Assembly: GCF_900624995.1 (NCBI RefSeq) | Contig: NZ_UYXQ01000032.1 | Location: forward strand, 1 to 40,645 | Direction of reading: 5' to 3' | DNA length: 40,645 nucleotides | From: Pseudomonas antarctica | Lineage (GTDB): Bacteria > Pseudomonadota > Gammaproteobacteria > Pseudomonadales > Pseudomonadaceae | Shown here: in pieces, positions 31,128 to 38,112 of the stretch | Layout of the letters: every line of letters begins with the position of its first letter | Numbering within the stretch: position 1 is the first letter of the stretch | Position numbers and translations under genes: made by a program | Notes under the pieces: model-generated | What the model saw: the letters and a program-made list of their open reading frames with translations, nothing else | What the model was told of the DNA's origin: nothing | The model's database searches: none

Positions 31128-31892
31128 CTACACCGGCGTGCCGAGCAGTACATTGCTCGGAGCGAATTGCACCTGGATTGGCTGGCCCTCGGTGGCATTC
31201 AGCGCCTTGAGCGCCGCAGGCTGCGCCAGGGCGCATAAAACCTGGCTGTTGGGTAGCGTGATACGCACCTCGCTGGGGCCGTCATCGGCGTTGAGAATCG
31301 CCTCGATCACTCCGCTCATGCAATTGTGTCCAGATGTTGCTTCCTGCTCGCTGCCAAGCAGCTCCAGCCAACCGGCCTTGATCAACGCGACCACTTCCAC
31401 GCCGGTCTCAAGTTCCAGGCGCTGCGTGCTGTCGTGGGTGATCTGCGCACTCAGGCTCAAGCCGCCCGATAACTGCAGGCGGATCAGGTCATTGCGTCCA
31501 TGGCTGTCGATGCCGATGACTTGGCCATGCAATTGGTTGCGCGCGCTGGTGCGCAACATCAAGCGGCCCAGCAAGTTGAAGTCGTGGGCTGCTTCGTCCG
31601 AGCCGAGCACCTCAGCCTGTAACACTTGCAGGCGCTGATACAGGCGCAGCACGCGTTCGCCTTCGGCGGTCAGCTTGGCGCCGCCGCCGCCCTTGCCGCC
31701 GACACTGCGCTCGACCAGCGGTTTTTGCGCCAAGTTGTTCAGCTCATCGATGGCGTCCCAGGCGGCCTTGTAACTCAAGCCGGCGCTTTTGGCCGCGCGG
31801 GTGATCGAACCCTGCTCGTCGATGTGTGCCAGCAAGGCAATACGCTGGGGGCGGCGGATGATGTGTTGGCTCAGAGACGTCGGCAGAGACAT
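31128..31892 (-). CDS. ModE-like molybdenum-dependent transcriptional regulator
   Basis: 254 residues. The N-terminal LysR-like winged helix of ModE spans about 15-115 (RIALLAHIDEQGSITRAAKSAGLSYKAAWDAIDELNNLAQKPLVERSVGGKGGGGAKLT, the diagnostic GGKGGGGA wing). Two TOBE/Mop domains follow at about 125-190 and 195-254 (SARNQLHGQVIGIDSHG; SGVIEAILNADDGPSEVRITL), which bind molybdate or tungstate. It controls molybdate uptake and molybdenum-enzyme genes in the family. No mod transport genes are nearby, so it acts at a distance. Confidence 0.92.
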   Translation of the reverse strand: MSLPTSLSQHIIRRPQRIALLAHIDEQGSITRAAKSAGLSYKAAWDAIDELNNLAQKPLVERSVGGKGGGGAKLTAEGERVLRLYQRLQVLQAEVLGSDEAAHDFNLLGRLMLRTSARNQLHGQVIGIDSHGRNDLIRLQLSGGLSLSAQITHDSTQRLELETGVEVVALIKAGWLELLGSEQEATSGHNCMSGVIEAILNADDGPSEVRITLPNSQVLCALAQPAALKALNATEGQPIQVQFAPSNVLLGTPV

Positions 31893-31949
31893 GTGGGTAC
31901 GCTTCGATAAGGTCAGCGGACGTTGCAGGCGTGGCGCACGGGAGTCAAG

Positions 31950-32684
31950 TCATGTGCCGGGTTTTGGCGTGCGGGCCAGGCAGTACACGTCGACTTGGCG
32001 TGCGCCGGCATCCATCAACAGCCGCGCCAGGCGGTGGGCGGTGGCGCCGGTGGTGAGGACGTCGTCCACCAACGCCAGGTGACGGCCCTGCACCTGGGCG
32101 TCGGGTGCCAGGGCAAACGCGGCGAGCAGGTTGCGTTTGCGGGTCTTGGCGTTGAGGGCTTGTTGCGCGACGGTTTCATGCGGGCGTAACAACAGGTGTT
32201 CATCGTACGGGATATCGAGGCGTTCACTGAGCCAGCGGGCTAGCATCAATGCCTGGTTGAAGCCGCGCTCGTGCAGGCGTTTACGTGCCATGGGCACCGG
32301 CAGCAGGCAGTCGGGGCGCGCGAGTTCGTTGTCGAAGCGGTGTTGCAAGTGCTGCCCCAGCAGGCGCGCGAGCATGTGGCCGAATGGCCAGCGTGACTGG
32401 TGCTTGAAGCGGCTGATCAGGGTGTCGACCGGAAAGCTGTAGGACCACGGCGCGATCACCTGTTTAAACGCAGGCGGTTGTTTTTGACACTGGCCGCAGA
32501 TCAACCCGTCCATCGGCAGCGGCAAGGCGCATACCTCGCACTGCTCCATTAGCCATGGCAGCTCAGTTTCGCAGACGTTGCACACACAATCGGCCGAATC
32601 GGAGCTTTCATCGCAAACTAAACAGGTGTGGTTGTTTTTTAACCAGATGTAAACCTCATGTTTGTATCCAGGTTGACAGTGCAT
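31950..32684 (-). CDS. ComF/GntX-family phosphoribosyltransferase-like protein
   Basis: 244 residues. The N-terminal double zinc-ribbon is CLVCDE...CVCNVC and CEVC...CGQCQ. The PRTase-type domain follows, ending in the PRPP-binding loop LALVDDVLTTGAT and LMDAGARQVDVYCLART. The family is linked to DNA uptake (ComF) or to Fe/S and gluconate phenotypes (GntX). In Pseudomonas the gene commonly lies divergent from bioB, as here. The ATG at 32684 is the first in frame; its ribosome site (GGAAG) is 7-8 nt upstream. The bioB promoter candidate overlaps its first codons. Confidence 0.88.
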   Translation of the reverse strand: MHCQPGYKHEVYIWLKNNHTCLVCDESSDSADCVCNVCETELPWLMEQCEVCALPLPMDGLICGQCQKQPPAFKQVIAPWSYSFPVDTLISRFKHQSRWPFGHMLARLLGQHLQHRFDNELARPDCLLPVPMARKRLHERGFNQALMLARWLSERLDIPYDEHLLLRPHETVAQQALNAKTRKRNLLAAFALAPDAQVQGRHLALVDDVLTTGATAHRLARLLMDAGARQVDVYCLARTPKPGT

Positions 32685-32701
32685 GAATCTTCCTTAAATA
32701 T
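32673..32701 (+). promoter_or_regulatory. Sigma-70 promoter candidate for the bio operon
   Basis: TTGACA (32673-32678), a 16-bp spacer and TAAATA (32695-32700) face bioB about 80 bases upstream of its ATG. The -35 box overlaps the start of the divergent comF gene, so the two genes may compete for this short control region. Confidence 0.45.
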
Positions 32702-32776
32702 GCCGAGCATCCGTGTCGTGACTGTGGGTATTGCCCTTCCCGCAGCGAAAGCCCAAGCATAATCAAGGAATCGCCC

Positions 32777-33832
32777 ATGAGCGCCAGCACCACTGCCACC
32801 CTGCGTCACGATTGGTCCTTAGCCGAAGTCAAAGCGCTGTTCGTGCAGCCCTTCAATGACCTGTTGTTCCAGGCGCAGACCGTGCACCGCGCGCATTTCG
32901 ACGCCAACCGCGTGCAGGTGTCGACGTTGCTGTCGATCAAAACCGGCGCTTGCCCGGAAGATTGCAAATATTGTCCGCAGTCGGGCCACTACAACACCGG
33001 CCTGGAAAAAGAAAAGCTGATGGAAGTGCAGAAGGTCCTCGAAGAGGCCGCCCGCGCCAAGGCCATCGGTTCGACCCGTTTCTGCATGGGCGCGGCGTGG
33101 AAACACCCATCGGCCAAAGACATGCCGTACGTGCTTGAAATGGTCAAAGGCGTGAAAGCCATGGGCCTGGAAACCTGCATGACCCTCGGCCGCCTCGATC
33201 AGGACCAGACCGAAGCCCTGGCCCAGGCCGGCCTTGATTACTACAACCACAACCTCGACACCTCGCCTGAGTTCTACGGCTCGATCATCACCACCCGCAC
33301 TTACGGCGAGCGCCTGCAAACCCTGGCCTACGTGCGCGATTCCGGGATGAAGATCTGTTCGGGCGGCATCCTCGGCATGGGCGAATCCCTCGACGACCGC
33401 GCCAACCTGCTGATCCAGCTGGCCAACCTGCCGGAGCATCCGGAGTCGGTGCCGATCAACATGCTGGTGAAGGTGGCTGGCACGCCGTTGGAAAACGCCG
33501 ATGATATCGATCCGTTTGATTTCATCCGCATGCTGGCCGTGGCGCGCATCTTGATGCCCAAATCCCATGTGCGCCTCTCCGCCGGCCGTGAGGCGATGAA
33601 CGAGCAGATGCAGGCCCTGGCGTTCTTTGCCGGCGCCAACTCGATCTTCTACGGCGACAAACTGCTGACCACCGCCAACCCGCAGGCTGACAAGGACATG
33701 CAACTGTTCGCGCGCCTGGGGATCTTGCCCGAAGCCCGTGAAGAGCACGCCGATGAAGTGCATCAGGCGGCGATCGAGCAGGCGTTGGTGGAGCAAAAGA
33801 GCAGCGAGCAGTTTTATAACGCTGTGGTGTAA
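32777..33832 (+). CDS. bioB: Biotin synthase
   Basis: 351 residues; AAGGA lies about 8 nt upstream. A radical SAM enzyme that inserts sulfur into dethiobiotin, the last step of biotin synthesis. The [4Fe-4S] cysteines are C59, C63 and C66 (CPEDCKYC, the CxxxCxxC motif), followed by YCPQSGHY. Residues of the [2Fe-2S] sulfur-donor site are recognisable (FCMGAAWKHP, ETCMTLG, CSGGILGMGE), and the HVRLSAGRE segment carries the arginine ligand. First gene of bioB-bioF-bioH-bioC-bioD. A REP pair lies between it and bioF, a site where message stability could differ. Confidence 0.98.
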   Translation: MSASTTATLRHDWSLAEVKALFVQPFNDLLFQAQTVHRAHFDANRVQVSTLLSIKTGACPEDCKYCPQSGHYNTGLEKEKLMEVQKVLEEAARAKAIGSTRFCMGAAWKHPSAKDMPYVLEMVKGVKAMGLETCMTLGRLDQDQTEALAQAGLDYYNHNLDTSPEFYGSIITTRTYGERLQTLAYVRDSGMKICSGGILGMGESLDDRANLLIQLANLPEHPESVPINMLVKVAGTPLENADDIDPFDFIRMLAVARILMPKSHVRLSAGREAMNEQMQALAFFAGANSIFYGDKLLTTANPQADKDMQLFARLGILPEAREEHADEVHQAAIEQALVEQKSSEQFYNAVV

Positions 33833-33865
33833 CGCCGATCCCCTTATTTGAAATGCATTCCAACT

Positions 33866-33952
33866 GTGGGAGCTGGCTTGCCTGCGATAGCGGTCATTCA
33901 GACACATTGATGCTGAATGTGCCGCCGTCATCGCAGGCAAGCCGGCTCCCAC
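33866..33952. repeat. REP palindrome pair inside the bio operon
   Basis: gtgggagctggcttgcctgcgat at 33866 and its complement ending gcaagccggctcccac at 33952. It occupies most of the 156-base gap between bioB and bioF and could partly terminate transcription or stabilise the bioB message. Confidence 0.9.
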
Positions 33953-33988
33953 ATTGGACTGAGTTGAACCCGCTAATCCGAGGCCAGC

Positions 33989-35170
33989 ATGTCTTTCGAT
34001 CTCGCCGCGCGTCTCGCTGCCCGCCGTGTCGAACACCTTTACCGCCAACGTCCTTTGCTGCAGAGCCCCCAAGGCCCGCAAGTGGTGGTGGACGGCCAAC
34101 TGTTGCTCGCGTTCTGCAATAACGACTACTTGGGCCTGGCCAATCACCCGCAGGTGATCGAAGCCTGGCGTGCCGGTGCGTCGCGTTGGGGCGTGGGCGG
34201 TGGCGCGTCGCATTTGGTGGTCGGGCATTCCACGCCGCACCATGAACTGGAAGAGGCCCTGGCCGACCTGACCGGCCGCCCGCGCGCACTGCTGTTTACC
34301 ACCGGCTATATGGCCAACCTCGGTGCGGTGACGGCGTTGGTGGGGCAGGGCGATACGGTGCTGGAAGACCGCCTCAACCATGCTTCGCTGCTGGATGCCG
34401 GTTTGCTCAGCGGTGCGCGCTTCAACCGCTACCTGCATAACGACGCTGACAGCCTGGCCAAGCGCTTGGAGAAGGCCACCGGCAATACGTTGGTGGTCAC
34501 CGACGGTGTATTCAGCATGGACGGCGATCTGGCCGACCTGCCCGCGCTGGCCCGTGAAACCCGCGCCAAAGGTGCATGGTTGATGGTGGATGACGCCCAT
34601 GGCTTCGGCCCGTTGGGTGCCACTGGCGCTGGGATTGTCGAGCATTTCGGCTTGAGCCAGGAAGATGTGCCGGTGCTGGTCGGCACCCTGGGCAAAGCGT
34701 TCGGCACTGCCGGTGCCTTTGTAGCGGGCAGTGAAGAGCTGATCGAAAGCCTGATCCAGTTCGCCCGGCCGTACATCTACACCACCAGCCAACCGCCGGC
34801 GCTGGCCTGTGCCACCTTGAAAAGCCTGGAACTGCTGCGCACCGAGCATTGGCGGCGTGAGCACCTCAATCGGCTGATTCGCCAGTTTCGCCAAGGCGCC
34901 GAGCAGCTTGGCCTGGACTTGATGGACAGCTTTACGCCGATCCAGCCGATCATGATCGGCAGCAGCGCCAAGGCCGTGCGCCTGTCGCAGATGCTGCGCG
35001 AGCACGGCCTGATGGTCACTGCGATTCGCCCGCCCACCGTGCCTGCCGGCAGCGCGCGTTTGCGTGTGACCTTGACGGCGGCCCACAGCGAGGCGCAGGT
35101 GCAGCTATTGTTAAATGCGTTGCAAGCGTGTTTGTGCTTGTTAGGTGCCACGGAGCCCGACCATGCGTGA
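33989..35170 (+). CDS. bioF: 8-amino-7-oxononanoate synthase
   Basis: 393 residues. A PLP enzyme of the alpha-oxoamine synthase family, condensing pimeloyl-ACP (or -CoA) with L-alanine. The PLP lysine is K236 in GTLGKAFGTAG. The DDAHGFG motif at about 201-207 holds the cofactor ring and nitrogen contacts. CNNDYLGLANHP is the substrate-side start and GARFNRYLHND the mid domain. GAGG lies 7-10 nt before the ATG. Its stop lies inside the start of bioH: the bioH ATG at 35163 precedes the bioF TGA by 5 bases. Confidence 0.97.
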   Translation: MSFDLAARLAARRVEHLYRQRPLLQSPQGPQVVVDGQLLLAFCNNDYLGLANHPQVIEAWRAGASRWGVGGGASHLVVGHSTPHHELEEALADLTGRPRALLFTTGYMANLGAVTALVGQGDTVLEDRLNHASLLDAGLLSGARFNRYLHNDADSLAKRLEKATGNTLVVTDGVFSMDGDLADLPALARETRAKGAWLMVDDAHGFGPLGATGAGIVEHFGLSQEDVPVLVGTLGKAFGTAGAFVAGSEELIESLIQFARPYIYTTSQPPALACATLKSLELLRTEHWRREHLNRLIRQFRQGAEQLGLDLMDSFTPIQPIMIGSSAKAVRLSQMLREHGLMVTAIRPPTVPAGSARLRVTLTAAHSEAQVQLLLNALQACLCLLGATEPDHA

Positions 35171-35894
35171 TCGACTGATATTGCTGCCCGGCTGGGGCCT
35201 CGGCGTCTCGCCGCTGGAGCCTTTGGCCGCAGCGTTGCGCGGTCTTGATGAACACCTGCAGGTGCAGATCGAGCCGCTGCCGGCGCTGGGGTCGAGTGAC
35301 TTGGGTGAATGGCTCGACGAACTCGACGCCACGCTGGCGGACAATGCTTGGCTGGGCGGCTGGTCCCTGGGCGGCATGCTTGCCTCAGAGTTGGCGGCGC
35401 GGCGCGGCGAGCGTTGCTGCGGCCTGCTGACGTTGGCCAGCAACCCGTGTTTTGTGGCCCATGCCGGTTGGCCCAGCGCGATGCCGGCCGAGACGTTTGA
35501 TGCGTTTCTCGCCGGTTGCCATGCCGATTCCCAAGTCACCCTCAAGCGCTTCGGCCTGCTGTGTGCCAAAGGTGCCGAGGACCCGAGAGGGTTGTCGCGC
35601 TTATTGGTCAGCGGCGCACCGAATACACCGTCCAGCGTATTGATGCCAGGCCTGGAACTGCTTGCCCAACTGGATACCCGCGAAGCCTTGCTGGCGTATC
35701 GCGGCCCGCAGCTTCATCTGTTCGCTGGCCTGGATGGGCTGGTGCCGGCCGAGGCCGCCAGTGACTTGCTGGCCCTGCTCCCCGATGTAGAAGTCGGCCT
35801 GATTGAACAGGCCGGTCACGCTTTTCTTCTGGAAGACCCCCACGGTGTAGCAGGGGCCATCCAGGCTTTTTTGCATGAGTGCGTTGATGACTGA
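35163..35894 (+). CDS. bioH: Pimeloyl-ACP methyl ester carboxylesterase
   Basis: 243 residues from the ATG at 35163, overlapping bioF by 8 bases and preceded by CGGAG at 7 nt; a GTG-type start 18 bases earlier is less likely. Alpha/beta hydrolase with visible triad S68 (GGWSLGG), D191 (AGLDGLVP) and H219 (QAGHAFLLEDP). It removes the methyl ester that BioC adds, ending the disguise of the pimeloyl chain so that BioF can use it. Sequence is only distantly like E. coli BioH, and the assignment rests on fold, triad and operon position. Confidence 0.92.
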   Translation: MRDRLILLPGWGLGVSPLEPLAAALRGLDEHLQVQIEPLPALGSSDLGEWLDELDATLADNAWLGGWSLGGMLASELAARRGERCCGLLTLASNPCFVAHAGWPSAMPAETFDAFLAGCHADSQVTLKRFGLLCAKGAEDPRGLSRLLVSGAPNTPSSVLMPGLELLAQLDTREALLAYRGPQLHLFAGLDGLVPAEAASDLLALLPDVEVGLIEQAGHAFLLEDPHGVAGAIQAFLHECVDD

Positions 35895-36699
35895 TTTATC
35901 CCATCCACCCCTGCCGGGCGCCTTGCCGGACAAGCGCCAGGTGGCCGCTTCGTTTTCTCGCGCCGCCGCCAGTTACGACAGCGTGGCCGAGTTGCAGCGC
36001 GCAGTGGGCAATCAACTGTTGGCGCGTCTGCCCGCTGCCACCACGCCACAACGCTGGTTGGATCTGGGCTGTGGCACGGGTTTTTTCAGCCGTGTGTTGG
36101 GCGAGCGCTTGCCGGCGAGTCAGGGCGTGGCACTGGATATTGCCGAGGGCATGCTCAACCACGCACGGCCATTGGGTGGCGCCGAGCATTTCATCGCCGG
36201 TGATGCCGAGCGCTTGCCGTTGCAGGGCAATAGTTGCGGGCTGATCTTTTCCAGCCTGGCGGTGCAATGGTGCGCCAATTTCGATGCGGTGCTCAGCGAG
36301 GCCTGCCGCGTGCTGCAACCTGGCGGCGTGTTGGCGTTCGCGAGCCTGTGCGTGGGCACCCTGGATGAGCTGCGCGAAAGCTGGCGCGCCGCAGATGGCT
36401 TGGTGCACGTCAACCGCTTCCGCACGTTTGAGGCGTATCAACAGCTGTGCGCCGCCAGCGGGTTGCGGGTGCTGAGCCTGGAGCGCCAGCCCCACGTGTT
36501 GCACTACCCGGATGTGCGCAGCCTGACTCATGAGCTCAAAGCATTGGGCGCGCATAACCTCAACCCCGGTCGCCCAGGAGGGCTGACGGGCCGCGCGCGG
36601 ATTGTTGCGCTGGTGAACGCTTACGAGCAGTTCCGTCAGGCCCAGGGCTTGCCCGCCACGTATCAAGTGGTGTACGCCGTACTGGAGAAACCTCTATGA
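35887..36699 (+). CDS. bioC: Malonyl-ACP O-methyltransferase
   Basis: 270 residues from the ATG at 35887, which overlaps the bioH stop (ATGACTGA). An in-frame ATG at 35875 would add four residues; neither has a clear ribosome site, which suggests coupled reinitiation. SAM-binding motif I is WLDLGCGTGFFS, motif II region GVALDIAEGML, and IFSSLAVQWC is the post-motif. KRQVAASFSRAAASYDSVAELQ is the typical BioC N-terminus. It methylates malonyl-ACP so that fatty acid synthesis extends it to pimeloyl-ACP methyl ester. Confidence 0.94.
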   Translation: MTDLSHPPLPGALPDKRQVAASFSRAAASYDSVAELQRAVGNQLLARLPAATTPQRWLDLGCGTGFFSRVLGERLPASQGVALDIAEGMLNHARPLGGAEHFIAGDAERLPLQGNSCGLIFSSLAVQWCANFDAVLSEACRVLQPGGVLAFASLCVGTLDELRESWRAADGLVHVNRFRTFEAYQQLCAASGLRVLSLERQPHVLHYPDVRSLTHELKALGAHNLNPGRPGGLTGRARIVALVNAYEQFRQAQGLPATYQVVYAVLEKPL

Positions 36700-37376
36700 G
36701 CGCCGCTTACTTCATCACCGGCACCGACACCGATGTCGGCAAAACCACCATCGCGGCGGGCCTGCTGTATGCCGCAAGACTGGCGGGCAAAAGCACCGCT
36801 GCGGGAAAGCCGGTGGCCTCGGGTTGCCAGGTCACGCCTAAAGGTTTGCGCAATAGCGATGCCCTGGCACTGCTGGCTGAGTGTTCGCTGCCGCTGAGTT
36901 ATGCCGAGATCAACCCGGTGGCATTCGAGCCGGCCATTGCGCCGCACTTGGCGGCGCGGGAAGCGGGCGTGGCGTTGACGGTGCAATCGCTGCTCACACC
37001 CATGCAGCAGATTCTGGCGCGGCAGGCCGATTTCACCTTGATCGAAGGCGCGGGCGGCTGGCGGGTGCCGTTGGCCGATCAGGACAACCTGTCGGACTTG
37101 GCCATGGCCCTCAAGCTTCCGGTGATCCTGGTGGTGGGCGTACGTCTGGGCTGTATCAGCCATGCCTTGCTGACTGCCGAAGCCATTGCAAGGGACGGTT
37201 TGCCCTTGGCGGGCTGGGTGGCAAATATCATCGACCCCAAGACCTCCCGTCTGGAAGAGAACCTCGCTACCCTGGCTGAACGGCTGCCCGCGCCTTGCTT
37301 GGGCCGTGTGCCGAAACTCAAGCACGCAAGCGCCGAGGCGGTAGCCGAGTTCTTGGCGTTGGACCTGCTTGACTGA
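36696..37376 (+). CDS. bioD: Dethiobiotin synthetase
   Basis: 226 residues. ATP-dependent ring closure of 7,8-diaminononanoate to dethiobiotin. The P-loop is GTDTDVGKTT (residues 9-18), followed by the switch lysine region STAAGKPVASG. FTLIEGAGGWRVPL carries the substrate-binding EGAGG. It starts with a 4-base overlap on bioC (ATGA). It is the last bio gene here. The aminotransferase bioA is not in the window and must lie elsewhere, as is usual in pseudomonads. Confidence 0.96.
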   Translation: MSAAYFITGTDTDVGKTTIAAGLLYAARLAGKSTAAGKPVASGCQVTPKGLRNSDALALLAECSLPLSYAEINPVAFEPAIAPHLAAREAGVALTVQSLLTPMQQILARQADFTLIEGAGGWRVPLADQDNLSDLAMALKLPVILVVGVRLGCISHALLTAEAIARDGLPLAGWVANIIDPKTSRLEENLATLAERLPAPCLGRVPKLKHASAEAVAEFLALDLLD

Positions 37377-37482
37377 TTTTGGCTATCGCCAAGGCATTAT
37401 GCCATTAGTGTTTTTGACGGGTGTTTTGCCGGGATCTCTGCTTCAATTCAAATTCACGATTCTCTAAAGGCAGGTTTACGCC

Positions 37483-37764
37483 ATGGAAATCTCTGGAAGC
37501 AGCGCGTTTTATTCGGGGCTGAGTACTATTCAGGCCGGGCAAAACCGTGTCGACCAGGCCGCTGGCAACATTGCCAGTGCCGCGACGACCCAGCCATCGG
37601 GCGCACAAAGCGACCGTCTGCAAGCCAACGACCGCGCACAGCCGTCTAACTCGGCGAGCAACATGGTCGAAATGGCCCAAGGCAAGTTTCAGGTGGAGCT
37701 GGGCGCCAAAGTCGCCAAGGCTTCGGATGAAATGCTTGGCACCTTGATCGACACTTACGCTTAA
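37483..37764 (+). CDS. Small protein with a flagellar-rod-like N-terminal motif
   Basis: 93 residues; AAGGCAGG lies 7-14 nt upstream. The opening YSGLSTIQAGQNRVDQAAGN and following IASA resemble the conserved N-terminus of flagellar rod/hook proteins (L..A...D..A.NIAN). The middle is Ser/Gln/Asn-rich and the C-terminus is helical (MVEMAQGKFQVELGAKVAKASDEMLGTLIDTYA), again like rod proteins whose termini pair in a coiled coil. No flagellar gene lies nearby. A similar small gene sits between bioD and the acyl-CoA dehydrogenase in P. aeruginosa, from memory, so it is conserved but unnamed. Confidence 0.8.
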   Translation: MEISGSSAFYSGLSTIQAGQNRVDQAAGNIASAATTQPSGAQSDRLQANDRAQPSNSASNMVEMAQGKFQVELGAKVAKASDEMLGTLIDTYA

Positions 37765-37793
37765 TCCCTCTCTCCAGGTATGCCGGCTCTTCT

Positions 37794-37892
37794 GTGGGAG
37801 CTGGCTTGTCGGGTCGCGCATCGCTGCGATGGCATCCACTCGGTCCGCCTGATACGCCGGGACGTCTGCATCGCAGGCAAGCCCGCTCCCAC
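37794..37892. repeat. REP palindrome pair
   Basis: gtgggagctggcttgtcggg at 37794 and the converging tgcatcgcaggcaagcccgc ending ctcccac at 37892. It sits in the 348-base gap between the small rod-like gene and the acyl-CoA dehydrogenase gene. The rest of that gap, 37893-38000, shows nothing recognised. Confidence 0.88.
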
Positions 37893-38008
37893 ATTTGTCC
37901 TGCTTAGCGCTCTCGAATTTCTAAACTCCATTTGACGTGGCATCTCGCCGCAGGCGTTGCCGTGCCTGATGTTGATCCGCGTCATGACAAATGGCATCTG
38001 GACGGCGC

Positions 38009-38052
38009 TTGACAACCCCAGGACGTAAACGTATGTTTCAAACACCTGTTTG
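38009..38052 (+). promoter_or_regulatory. Promoter with tandem PsrA-type operators upstream of the acyl-CoA dehydrogenase gene
   Basis: TTGACA (38009-38014), a 17-base spacer and TATGTT (38032-38037) form a sigma-70-like promoter. Two palindromes of the PsrA type (G/C-AAAC-N2-4-GTTT-G/C) overlap and follow the -10 box: AAAC-GTAT-GTTT (38027-38038) and CAAAC-ACCT-GTTTG (38039-38052). PsrA is the long-chain-fatty-acid-responsive repressor of beta-oxidation genes in Pseudomonas, so the site fits induction of the downstream gene by fatty acids. Confidence 0.72.
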
Positions 38053-38112
38053 ACCGCCACAACACATCCACGCGGTTGTTCATCCCAGATACATCAGCAG
38101 AGGTTTATCGCT

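Noticed and set aside
32664..32685. A fourth copy of the ACTGTCA/TGACAGT palindrome near bioB
   Set aside because: Only the TGACAGT half is present; it is explained by the TTGACA -35 box and has no left arm.
32819..35086. A 755-residue open frame on the minus strand across bioB, the REP pair and most of bioF
   Set aside because: It is antisense to two intact, well-recognised genes, crosses a repeat, and has a His/Gln/Arg-rich composition typical of the complement of high-GC codons.
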